From NCBI GenBank assembly GCA_031396505.1, contig JANNKX010000234.1:1-9390 (forward strand): 9,390 bases of DNA, in the 5' to 3' direction. Each line of letters opens with the position of its first letter. Position 1 is the stretch's first letter. Below the pieces are notes generated by a model. That model was not told the DNA's origin. It did not search any database and saw nothing but the letters and a program-made list of their open reading frames with translations. The DNA comes from JAAFHS01 sp031396505. Its GTDB lineage: Bacteria > Pseudomonadota > Alphaproteobacteria > Rhodobacterales > Rhodobacteraceae. Positions 1 through 6,205 of the stretch are shown here, in pieces. Position numbers and translations under genes: made by a program.

Positions 1-851
1 GGTTCGACTTCGGGGTCACGCCGGATGCGTTGGCGAACCTGACCCGCACCAGCCGCATGCTGGATGATATCCTGAACCGCGTGCCCCTGCGCGCGGCCCC
101 CTATGTGGGTGCAAGTGCGTTTGCCCATAAGGCGGGGCTGCATGCGAGTGCGATTCTGAAAGACCCCAGCACATACGAACACATCCCGCCCGAAACCGTG
201 GGAAATGCGCGCATCATCCCGATGTCAAATCAAGCGGGGCAATCGAACCTGCGCGCCACGCTGATTGCGGCGGGGCTGGAGGTAGAACCGGGGGATGCGC
301 GTCTGGGCCGTATCCTGGAGATCGTGAAGGCGCGCGAGGATCAGGGCTATGCCTATGATGCAGCACAGGCCTCGTTCGAACTGGTGGCGCGGCGGGAACT
401 TGGCCTGTGCCCGGATTTCTTCGAGGTGAAGCGGTACCGCGTCACGGTGGAGCGGCGGAAGAACAAATACGACCGCATGGTCAGCCTGTCGGAAGCGGTT
501 GTCGTGGTCAAGATCGGCGATAAAAAGATGCTGTCGGTCAGTGAAAGCATGGACGAAACCGGCACCGATCGCGGCCCGGTGAACGCGCTGGCAAAAGCCT
601 TGGCCAAGGATCTGGGGCCGTATCAGGACTGCATCAACGACCTGCGGCTGGTGGATTTCAAGGTGCGCATCACCCAAGGGGGCACCGAAGCCGTAACGCG
701 GGTCATCATCGATTCAGAGGATGCCCAAGGGCGGCGCTGGTCCACGGTGGGGGTGTCGGCCAATATTGTTGACGCGAGTTTCGAGGCCCTTCTGGATGCG
801 ATCCAGTGGAAGCTGATCCGCGATATCGGCGCGCCTGTGCATGTCTGTTGA
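1..851 (+). CDS. cimA: Citramalate synthase, C-terminal part (5' end outside window)
   Basis: This is the C-terminal ~282 residues of a (R)-citramalate synthase of the LeuA/CimA family. The enzyme condenses pyruvate and acetyl-CoA to citramalate, an entry to 2-oxobutyrate and isoleucine. The reading frame is open from base 3 (FDFGVTPDALANLTR) and runs off the left edge, so the TIM-barrel active site is mostly missing; family members are usually about 530 residues. HKAGLHAS at nt ~126-149 is the conserved motif of this superfamily, followed by STYEHIPPETVGN and MSNQAGQSNL, typical of the CimA branch rather than of 2-isopropylmalate synthase. From about nt 420 onward lies the LeuA-type C-terminal regulatory domain (KRYRVTVERR... 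MDETGTDRGPVNALAKAL), the likely site of allosteric feedback. The stop at 849-851 lies inside the next gene, an 11-nt overlap implying translational coupling. A divergent isopropylmalate or homocitrate synthase is the less likely alternative. Confidence 0.88.
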   Translation, partial: FDFGVTPDALANLTRTSRMLDDILNRVPLRAAPYVGASAFAHKAGLHASAILKDPSTYEHIPPETVGNARIIPMSNQAGQSNLRATLIAAGLEVEPGDARLGRILEIVKAREDQGYAYDAAQASFELVARRELGLCPDFFEVKRYRVTVERRKNKYDRMVSLSEAVVVVKIGDKKMLSVSESMDETGTDRGPVNALAKALAKDLGPYQDCINDLRLVDFKVRITQGGTEAVTRVIIDSEDAQGRRWSTVGVSANIVDASFEALLDAIQWKLIRDIGAPVHVC

Positions 852-1587
852 TGCTTGCGCCGGGATTGTTGCACGCGGCGACCCGGATCGGTTTGCGGCG
901 GTGATGGCGGCCCCGGTGGCGCTGCGCGGGCGGCTGTTTGTGCTGTATGCGTTCAATCTGGAAGTGGCGCGCGCACCTTGGGTGACGCGCGAGCCGATGA
1001 TTGCCGAGATGCGGCTGCAATGGTGGCGCGATGTGCCGGAGGCCCCGCGCCGCGCGCATGAGGTGGCGGGGCCGCTGCACGATCTGATCGCGGACGCGGG
1101 TCTGCCGGTGGATGTGATGGACCGGCTAGTCGCGGCGCGGCGCTGGGACATTTACCGCGAGGCCCATGCAGATCACGCGGCGCTGGATGCGTACCTTGAG
1201 GAAACCGCGGCGGGGTTGATGTGGCTGGCGGCGAGGGCCACTGGCGCGCCGGAGGCGATGGAGCCTGTGGCGCGCGGGCTTGGCTGGGCGGCGGGGTTGG
1301 CTGCCTATCTGATGGCGGTGCCCGAGCTGGAGGCGCGGGGGCGCGTGCCGTTGGTGGATGGGCGGGCCGAGGCGGTGGGCGCGTTGGCCGCGCGGGGGCT
1401 GGCGCGGTTGGATGCCGCACGACGCGGCGGACCAAGGGGGCCTGCACTGCTGGCGGGGTGGCAGGCGGCGGGGCTGTTGCGCCAGGTGGTACGTGATCCG
1501 TCGGTCGTCGCAGACGGGCGGATGGGGCTGGCCGAGGTGACGCGGCGTGGCAGGTTGATCTGGCAGGCGGCAACGGGGCGGTTTTGA
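841..1587 (+). CDS. Squalene/phytoene synthase-fold protein, probable pseudoenzyme (NDUFAF6-like)
   Basis: 248 residues, all-alpha, of the squalene/phytoene synthase family. Recognition rests on FNLEVARAP (aa 38-46), EMRLQWWRD (56-64), the ETAAGLMWLA helix (121-130) and GLGWAAGLAAYLMAVP (146-161) followed by GRVPL (167-171), where true synthases have the second substrate-binding helix. The Asp-rich motifs (DxxxD) that bind Mg-diphosphate are absent at both positions: the first reads NLEVA and the second contains no Asp. Prenyl-diphosphate condensation is therefore unlikely. In this it resembles NDUFAF6, the mitochondrial complex I assembly factor of the same fold; a role in respiratory complex I assembly is inference. 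The ATG at 841 lies inside cimA, with no clear Shine-Dalgarno sequence, so translation is probably coupled to cimA. A hairpin begins immediately after the stop. Confidence 0.8.
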   Translation: MSVDACAGIVARGDPDRFAAVMAAPVALRGRLFVLYAFNLEVARAPWVTREPMIAEMRLQWWRDVPEAPRRAHEVAGPLHDLIADAGLPVDVMDRLVAARRWDIYREAHADHAALDAYLEETAAGLMWLAARATGAPEAMEPVARGLGWAAGLAAYLMAVPELEARGRVPLVDGRAEAVGALAARGLARLDAARRGGPRGPALLAGWQAAGLLRQVVRDPSVVADGRMGLAEVTRRGRLIWQAATGRF

Positions 1588-1613
1588 CGAAAATTGACGG
1601 CTGTCAATTTTTG
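1588..1613 (+). terminator. Hairpin just after stop codon, terminator-like
   Basis: A perfect 9-bp inverted repeat, AAAATTGAC (1590-1598) and GTCAATTTT (1603-1611), with a GGCT loop. It extends to 11 bp if a G-U pair and the C1588-G1613 pair are counted. It starts directly after the TGA at 1585-1587, and its 3' arm ends in a run of five T. The position and T tract fit an intrinsic terminator for the cimA operon, although the stem is AU-rich. The core TTGAC-N4-GTCAA is also a dyad of the kind bound by FNR/CRP-family regulators, so a protein site cannot be excluded. The same hairpin recurs after der. Confidence 0.5.
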
Positions 1614-1686
1614 ATATTTCATATATTTTTCAATATCATGACTTTCTAAAACGGCCGCGTGTTAAGACTTTTGAAATATTGTATGA
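1592..1686 (+). repeat. Intergenic repeat element, copy A (95 nt)
   Basis: First of two colinear elements in the window (the other is at 5375-5469). Block 1 (1592-1618) matches its partner at 26 of 27 bases. Block 2 (1661-1686, GTTAAGACTTTTGAAATATT onward) matches at 20 of 26. The 42 nt between the blocks are the same length in both copies but match at only about 19 positions. Two successive hairpins are possible: AATTGAC/GTCAATT (1592-1609), then TGATATT (1612-1618) with AATATCA (1632-1638) around a 13-nt loop. The element is far more AT-rich than the flanking genes. Its function is unknown; a dispersed 3'-end/terminator element is the simplest reading. Confidence 0.6.
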
Positions 1687-1707
1687 ACAGTGTTAATCGG
1701 GGAAGAC

Positions 1708-1795
1708 GGGCAATAATGCCCATCCTCCGCAACAGGCGGGGTGCGACAGGCGCTGTGTGCGCGCACCCGCCCTTGGCAAGACGGGGGCATCCCGT
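1708..1795 (+). promoter_or_regulatory. Hairpin-rich leader upstream of the yfgM-like gene
   Basis: Three inverted repeats lie in the 120 nt before the gene. GGGCA-ATAA-TGCCC is at 1708-1721. A longer GC-rich stem pairs 1735-1745 (GGCGGGGTGCG) with 1762-1771 (CGCACCCGCC) with one bulged G, its loop holding ACAG-GCG-CTGT (1746-1756). ACGGG-GGCAT-CCCGT is at 1781-1795. None is followed by a T run, so they are not obvious intrinsic terminators. They could be a structured 5' untranslated region or an attenuator. I do not recognise a known riboswitch class. In GC-rich DNA some of these pairings may be chance. Confidence 0.35.
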
Positions 1796-1816
1796 GTAAG
1801 ACATCTGTCAACAAAC

Positions 1817-1821
1817 GGAGG
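1817..1821 (+). promoter_or_regulatory. Shine-Dalgarno site fixing the GTG start at 1827
   Basis: GGAGG lies five bases before the GTG at 1827. It is the clearest ribosome-binding site in the window and supports GTG rather than a downstream codon as the start of the TPR protein. Confidence 0.75.
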
Positions 1822-1826
1822 CAGGC

Positions 1827-2486
1827 GTGAGCAATAACGAAAGTTTTATTGACGAGGTGACCGAAGAGGTGCGCCGCGACAAACTTTTTGCGATGTTCCG
1901 CAAATACGGCTGGATTGGCGTTGTCATCGTGGTTGGCATCGTGGGGGGGACGGCGTTTACCCAGTGGCAGCGCACGCAAGCCGAAAACCGTGCGCAGGCC
2001 TTTGGTGATGCTGTCACGGACGCGCTGGATCTGGGGGCCACCGAAGAACGGATGGCGGCATTGAAAGACGTGCCCGCGACCGAGGAACAGGCGGGCCTTC
2101 TGGGCCTGATGCTGTCAACCGACCCGGAAAGCGACAAGGCAGGCACGCTGGCGGCACTGGACGCGGTGGCGGCGAATGCCGATCTGTCGCCGCTGTACCG
2201 CGATCTGGCGGTGCTGCGCCGGGTGATTGTTGCCGGCGCGGATATGCCGCTGGCCGAACGCCGCAGCGCCCTGGACGGTATTGCGGTGGCGGGGCGGCCT
2301 TACCGGGCGCTGGCGGCGGAACAACTGGCAATTCTGTTGATTGAAGAGGGTAAACCGGATGACGCGATTGCCGCGCTGACGGCACTTTTGCAGGATCAGG
2401 ATGCAAGCGCGGGCTTGCGCCGCCGGGCGGAACAGATGATCGTGGCATTGGGCGGCACGCTGCCCGAAACAAACGGGCAGGGATGA
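1827..2486 (+). CDS. YfgM-like membrane-anchored TPR protein
   Basis: 219 residues starting at GTG. A short charged N-terminus (FIDEVTEEVRRDKL) precedes a single membrane segment at about aa 27-46 (YGWIGVVIVVGIVGGTAF), then a helical, alanine-rich domain. The C-terminal part (aa ~157-208, GRPYRALAAEQLAILLIEEG then DDAIAALTALL) has the helix pairing of tetratricopeptide repeats. This architecture matches the YfgM/TPR_21 family, whose E. coli member is an ancillary SecYEG-associated protein with a periplasmic TPR domain that links to periplasmic chaperones. The neighbours bamB and der lie in the same order as in enterobacteria, which strengthens the assignment. The stop overlaps the next start (ATGA at 2483-2486), implying coupled translation. 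The biochemical role here is inferred from the family and context. Confidence 0.78.
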   Translation: MSNNESFIDEVTEEVRRDKLFAMFRKYGWIGVVIVVGIVGGTAFTQWQRTQAENRAQAFGDAVTDALDLGATEERMAALKDVPATEEQAGLLGLMLSTDPESDKAGTLAALDAVAANADLSPLYRDLAVLRRVIVAGADMPLAERRSALDGIAVAGRPYRALAAEQLAILLIEEGKPDDAIAALTALLQDQDASAGLRRRAEQMIVALGGTLPETNGQG

Positions 2487-3847
2487 CCAGCGTGGGGATT
2501 TCAGCGGTGAAGGTTCAACTGACGGGGCTGGCCATGGTCATGGCCCTTGCGGCCTGTGCCGAAAAGGAAGTGATCCTGCAGGGCGAGCGGTTTGCGGTGC
2601 GCACCGATCTGGCAGCGTCCGTTCCGGTTGAGGGTGCGGCGGCCCCGGTGGCGCCGGGGGACCGGCCCGAAAATCAATCAGTGCCGATTGGTGTGCCGGG
2701 GGCATCGGCGAATGCAAGCTGGACGCACCGGGGTGGCACAGCGGCGCATCAACAACCGCATGGCAGCCTGTCAGCATCGCCGCAATTGCTGTTTGCCGCA
2801 AATATCGGCACGGGCAACAGCCGCCGGGCGCGGATTTCGGCGTCGCCGGTGGTGGCGGACGGGCGCGTGTTCACGATTGATGCGGCGTCACAACTGGTGG
2901 CGACGGCAACCAACGGTGGGCGGCTGTGGGCGGCGGACCTGACGGCGGGATTTGACCGGGGTGGCGAGATTTCGGGTGGCGGTCTGGCCTATGGCGCGGG
3001 CCGCGTGTTTGCGACAACGCCTTATGGCGAGGTTGTGGCGTTTGATCCTGCGTCGGGGGCGGTGGCATGGCGGCAGCGGCTGGATGTATCGTTCACGGGT
3101 GCGCCTGCGACGGATGGCACGGATGTGTTCGTGGCCGGGCGCGACGGATCGTCATGGTCGATTTCGGCGGCGGATGGCACGGTGAACTGGACGGTGGCGG
3201 GCCTGCCATCGGCTGTGGGGGCCTATAGTGCGGCTGCACCCGGCGTCGACGGGCGCGCGGTGGTGTTTCCCTTTGCCAGCGGTGTGGTGACGGCGGTGTT
3301 GAAGGGTGGCGGCACGCAGGCATGGTCGGCCCCGGTGGCGGGTCAGCGGTTGGGCCGGGCCTATGCGGCCTTGGGCGATGTGACGGGCGATCCGGTGATC
3401 GAGGGTGGCGTGGTCTACGTGGGCACCTCGGCGGGGCGCACGCTCGCGCTGTCGACATCGGGGGGCACGCAGATCTGGGCTGCGCCGGAGGGGGCGGTTG
3501 GCCCCTTGCTGGTGACGGGCGGATCGGTGTTCATGGTGAATGACGAGGGCCTGCTGGTACGACTGGATCAGGCGACAGGGGCCACGATCTGGGCGGTGCA
3601 GATGCCGTATTACGACGCGGAGAAGGTGCGCAAGCGCGAGGCGATCGTGCCGCATTACGGGCCGGTTCTGGCGGGTGGGCGGCTTGTGATCGCATCGGGT
3701 GACGGGGCGCTGCGGTTCTTTGATCCGGCAAGCGGGGCATCGTTGGGCACAGTTGCATTGCCGGGAGGGGCTGCAAGCCAGCCCGCGCTGGCGGGCGGCG
3801 TTCTTTACGTGGTGTCGCAGAACGGGCAACTTCTGGCTTTCCGCTGA
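2483..3847 (+). CDS. bamB: BamB-like outer-membrane assembly lipoprotein (PQQ-type beta-propeller)
   Basis: 454 residues. The N-terminus carries a lipoprotein signal: a hydrophobic stretch (LTGLAMVMALAAC) ending in lipobox LAAC with Cys25 as the lipidated residue, pointing to an outer-membrane anchor facing the periplasm. After a Pro/Ala-rich linker (aa ~45-78) come PQQ-like beta-propeller blades, with repeated G-x-x-x-W motifs giving Trp at about 149, 196, 236, 281, 332 and 370, interspersed with VVADGRVFTID-type strands. BamB is the scaffold lipoprotein of the BAM complex that folds outer-membrane beta-barrels and binds BamA. At 454 residues it is longer than the ~390-residue E. coli protein, mainly through the N-terminal linker. 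The start overlaps the yfgM-like stop by 4 nt, and der begins 49 nt downstream. An unrelated PQQ-repeat protein is possible but unlikely given the lipobox and neighbours. Confidence 0.87.
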   Translation: MTSVGISAVKVQLTGLAMVMALAACAEKEVILQGERFAVRTDLAASVPVEGAAAPVAPGDRPENQSVPIGVPGASANASWTHRGGTAAHQQPHGSLSASPQLLFAANIGTGNSRRARISASPVVADGRVFTIDAASQLVATATNGGRLWAADLTAGFDRGGEISGGGLAYGAGRVFATTPYGEVVAFDPASGAVAWRQRLDVSFTGAPATDGTDVFVAGRDGSSWSISAADGTVNWTVAGLPSAVGAYSAAAPGVDGRAVVFPFASGVVTAVLKGGGTQAWSAPVAGQRLGRAYAALGDVTGDPVIEGGVVYVGTSAGRTLALSTSGGTQIWAAPEGAVGPLLVTGGSVFMVNDEGLLVRLDQATGATIWAVQMPYYDAEKVRKREAIVPHYGPVLAGGRLVIASGDGALRFFDPASGASLGTVALPGGAASQPALAGGVLYVVSQNGQLLAFR

Positions 3848-3896
3848 CGCGCATGCGGTGTAAGGCGACAGGCTTATCTGTTGGACGCAAAACACC

Positions 3897-5369
3897 ATGA
3901 GCTTTACCCTTGCCATCGTTGGCCGCCCGAATGTGGGCAAATCCACGCTGTTTAACCGCCTTGTGGGGCGCAAGCTGGCGTTGGTCGATGACCAGCCGGG
4001 GGTAACGCGCGATCTGCGCGAGGGCGATGCACGGCTGTTTGATCTGCGGTTCACGGTGATCGACACGGCGGGTCTGGAAAACGTGACGGATGACAGCCTG
4101 CAAGGGCGGATGCGGCGGCTGACGGAACGCGCGGTGGGGATGGCCGATATCAGCTTGTTCCTGATCGACGGGCGGGCGGGTGTGACGGCGAATGATCAGA
4201 TTTTCGCGGAAATCCTGCGCAAGAAGGGCGCGAAGGTGATCCTTGGCGTGAACAAGTCCGAAGGCAGTGCGGGGGACGCGGGTGCCTTGGATGCGTGGTC
4301 GCTGGGGCTGGGCGAGCCCGTGCGGCTGTCGGCAGAGCATGGCGAGGGGTTGGACGATCTGTACCACCTGCTGCGCCCCTTGGCGGATCAGTTTGCGGAA
4401 CGCACCGAAGCCGACGCGCCGGATGTGGACATTGACGTGCCGGAAGGCAGTGAGGATGAAGCGGACCCGCAGGCGCATTGGCCGACGGTGAAAAAGCCGT
4501 TGCAAATTGCGGTGATCGGGCGGCCCAATGCGGGAAAATCGACGCTGATCAACAAGATACTGGGGGACGACCGGTTGCTGACGGGGCCGGAACCGGGGAT
4601 CACGCGGGATGCAATTTCGGTGCGGGCGGACTGGATGAGCACGCCGATCCGGATTTTTGATACGGCGGGGATGCGCAGGCGCGCGCGAATCTCGGAAAAG
4701 CTGGAAAAGCTGTCGGTGGCAGATGGCATTCGCGCCGTGCGCTTTGCCGAGGTGGTGGTGGTGCTGCTGGATGTGGAAATTCCGTTCGAGGTGCAGGATC
4801 TGCGCATCGCGGATTTTGCCGAAACCGAGGGCCGGGCGATTGTGATCGCGGTCAACAAGTGGGATCTTGAGGACGAAAAGCAGGAAAAGCTGGCGGAACT
4901 GAAGGAAATGTTCGAACGGATGCTGCCGCAGTTGCGGGGCGCGCCCTTGGTAACGGTCAGCGCGAAAACTGGGCGTGGGCTTGACCGGCTGCATGATGCC
5001 ATTCGAAAAGCGCATGACGTGTGGAACCGGCGTATTCCGACGGCACGGCTGAACACTTGGCTGGGGGCGATGACCGAGGCGCATCCGCCACCGGCACCGG
5101 GCGGGCACCGGATCAAGCTGCGGTATATGACGCAGGTCAAGACGCGGCCACCGGGGTTTATCGCGATGTGCAGCCATCCGGACGTGATGCCGGACAGCTA
5201 TCGCCGCTACCTCGTAAACGGCTTGCGTGAGCATTTCGAGATGCCGGGCACACCGATCCGCCTGACGTTTCGGGGACAGGGCGACCGCAACCCGTTCAAG
5301 AACCAGAAGTTCCATACGCCAAGCCGGTTGCGCAAGCACATCGACAACGGGATCAAGCCAAAGGGCTGA
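3897..5369 (+). CDS. der: Ribosome-assembly GTPase Der (EngA)
   Basis: 490 residues, full length. Der is an essential GTPase with two tandem G domains that acts in maturation of the 50S ribosomal subunit. G domain 1 has the P loop GRPNVGKS (aa 9-16), DTAG (56-59), NKSE (119-122) in place of the usual NKxD, and SAEHG (145-149). An acidic linker (aa ~169-192) leads to G domain 2 with GRPNAGKS (208-215), DTAGMRRR (255-262), NKWD (320-323) and SAKTG (355-359). The C-terminal KH-like domain spans about aa 380-475 (NTWL, IKLRYMTQ, GTPIRLTFRGQGDRNPF). The ATG at 3897 puts the first P loop at the normal distance from the N-terminus; no good Shine-Dalgarno sequence is visible in the 49-nt gap after bamB. 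The gene probably belongs to the yfgM-like/bamB transcript. A repeat element with hairpins starts 5 nt after the stop. Confidence 0.97.
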   Translation: MSFTLAIVGRPNVGKSTLFNRLVGRKLALVDDQPGVTRDLREGDARLFDLRFTVIDTAGLENVTDDSLQGRMRRLTERAVGMADISLFLIDGRAGVTANDQIFAEILRKKGAKVILGVNKSEGSAGDAGALDAWSLGLGEPVRLSAEHGEGLDDLYHLLRPLADQFAERTEADAPDVDIDVPEGSEDEADPQAHWPTVKKPLQIAVIGRPNAGKSTLINKILGDDRLLTGPEPGITRDAISVRADWMSTPIRIFDTAGMRRRARISEKLEKLSVADGIRAVRFAEVVVVLLDVEIPFEVQDLRIADFAETEGRAIVIAVNKWDLEDEKQEKLAELKEMFERMLPQLRGAPLVTVSAKTGRGLDRLHDAIRKAHDVWNRRIPTARLNTWLGAMTEAHPPPAPGGHRIKLRYMTQVKTRPPGFIAMCSHPDVMPDSYRRYLVNGLREHFEMPGTPIRLTFRGQGDRNPFKNQKFHTPSRLRKHIDNGIKPKG

Positions 5370-5374
5370 GGCGG

Positions 5375-5469
5375 AATTGACGGCGGTCAATTTTTGATAT
5401 TATTGTTTAGTATCAACGTGTTGATTTTTTTTGAGGGGGTCGCGTTAACGGTTTTGAAACATTGCGTGA
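5375..5469 (+). repeat. Intergenic repeat element, copy B (95 nt)
   Basis: Partner of the element at 1592-1686, here in the spacer between the convergent der and TspO-like genes. Block 1 (5375-5401) has the hairpin AATTGAC-GGCG-GTCAATT (5375-5392) and T tract, differing from copy A only in the last loop base. Block 2 (5444-5469, GTTAACGGTTTTGAAACATT onward) begins exactly 42 nt after block 1, as in copy A. A second hairpin pairs TGATATT (5395-5401) with AGTATCA (5409-5415), one G-U included, around a 7-nt loop. The pairing is therefore retained although the bases and loop differ from copy A. Confidence 0.6.
5412..5432 (+). terminator. Probable intrinsic terminator of the der transcript
   Basis: ATCAA-CGTG-TTGAT (5412-5425, counting the outermost A-C/G-T bases) runs straight into eight T (5425-5432). 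The stem is short and AU-rich, but the T tract is the longest in the window and the site lies 43 nt after the der stop in a convergent spacer. Together with the hairpin at 5375-5392 it makes a tandem terminator likely. It is mutually exclusive with the second hairpin of the repeat element described for this region. Confidence 0.5.
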
Positions 5470-5474
5470 TGTTG

Positions 5475-5509
5475 GTGCATGCACGCACAGCAGATCATGT
5501 CTTGATCTG
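5475..5509. other. Palindromes at the 3' end of the TspO-like gene
   Basis: GTGCATGCAC (5475-5484) is a perfect 10-bp palindrome. CAGATCA (5491-5497) and TGATCTG (5503-5509) form a perfect 7-bp inverted repeat with a 5-nt loop that straddles the minus-strand stop codon at 5495-5497. On the minus strand no T run follows, so this is at most a weak or Rho-assisted end signal for the minus-strand operon. Confidence 0.35.
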
Positions 5510-6205
5510 ACGACATGCGCCCAAGATGGTGATGATCAGGATGACAATACCGCCGATGGCAAGCAGTGACACGGTAAAGTTTGGCTGCCAGTTGACTTGA
5601 ACGATGGCGAGCAGCGCCCAGATCACGGTCAGCCCGTATTCGGGGCTGCGTGGGCGGCGCAGTTGCACGACGACCGCGATGGCAAGCGCCAGTGCCAGCA
5701 TGGCGGCGGCACTTTCGGTGTCCGTCAGCCAGCCATAGCCTGCAATTACGACGCCAAGCGACACCTGTGCGGCAGCCGTCAACCAGCCTGCATAGAGGGC
5801 AATCGGCGTGGTCAGCAACCATGGGTCGCGTGCGGGGTCGGCCTGAAACAGCGCGATAAGCGCCATCGCCATCATCAGATAAATCCCGTTCGTTGCGGTG
5901 ATCGGATAGGCGGCGGCAATCGCCAGCCAGAACGCCCCGATCACGATGGATATGGCCAGCGGCATGCGCACGCGGTCCCATGCGGTGTCGGTGCGGCGAG
6001 CGATCAGGCCGAACAGGGCATGACCGATCAGGGCCAGATAGATCAGCGCCCAGATCGAAAAGGCATAGCCCGCGGGCTGAATCGACGGGCGCCCGATCAG
6101 GACCGGAAACAGGCCGGGGGCATAGCCCCGGAACGGCGTCGTGACAAAGGGCGCGATGCCAAAGGCGACGGTGGCCAGCAACAGGATGACGGCGCGGACT
6201 ACCAT
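5495..6205 (-). CDS. TspO/MBR-like polytopic membrane protein
   Basis: 236 residues, very hydrophobic, with roughly seven or eight predicted membrane segments (about aa 3-20, 46-68, 82-100, 105-121, 131-157, 166-181, 190-204, 211-230). The segment SIQPAGYAFSIWALIYLAL (41-59) resembles the PPxWxFxxxWxxLY signature of the TspO/MBR (tryptophan-rich sensory) family, and ALYAGWLTAAAQVSL (137-151) resembles its later YxxWxxxAT motif. The protein is longer than classical five-helix TspO (~160 residues), so it belongs to the extended, poorly characterised branch. TspO proteins bind porphyrins and affect tetrapyrrole-related regulation; whether this protein does so is unknown. Its ATG at 6203-6205 overlaps the stop of the upstream gene by 7 nt with no visible Shine-Dalgarno sequence, so translation is probably coupled. 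It is the last gene of the operon and converges on der. Confidence 0.6.
   Translation of the reverse strand: MVVRAVILLLATVAFGIAPFVTTPFRGYAPGLFPVLIGRPSIQPAGYAFSIWALIYLALIGHALFGLIARRTDTAWDRVRMPLAISIVIGAFWLAIAAAYPITATNGIYLMMAMALIALFQADPARDPWLLTTPIALYAGWLTAAAQVSLGVVIAGYGWLTDTESAAAMLALALAIAVVVQLRRPRSPEYGLTVIWALLAIVQVNWQPNFTVSLLAIGGIVILIITILGACRQIKT

Noticed and set aside
1594..1623. TTGACG (1594-1599) as a -35 box of a promoter for the yfgM-like gene
   Set aside because: No convincing -10 hexamer at 16-18 nt; the bases are better explained by the inverted repeat, and the repeat copy after der has no downstream plus-strand gene to drive.
1659..1696. Direct repeat GTGTTAA (1659-1665 and 1690-1696) as a CtrA-type site
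   Set aside because: Spacing does not fit TTAA-N7-TTAA, and short AT-rich repeats are expected in this AT-rich spacer.
3848..3896. Spacer between bamB and der as a promoter region
   Set aside because: Only 49 nt, with no clear -35/-10 pair or ribosome-binding site; read-through from bamB is simpler.
3152..4066. 304-codon minus-strand open frame across the bamB/der junction
   Set aside because: Antisense to both genes and spans their spacer; Arg/His-rich composition typical of a shadow frame.
3531..5390. Very long open frame (619 codons) on the minus strand opposite bamB and der
   Set aside because: It lies antisense to two confidently identified genes; its product is Arg/Pro/His-rich with no recognisable domain, as expected from GC-rich third-position bias.
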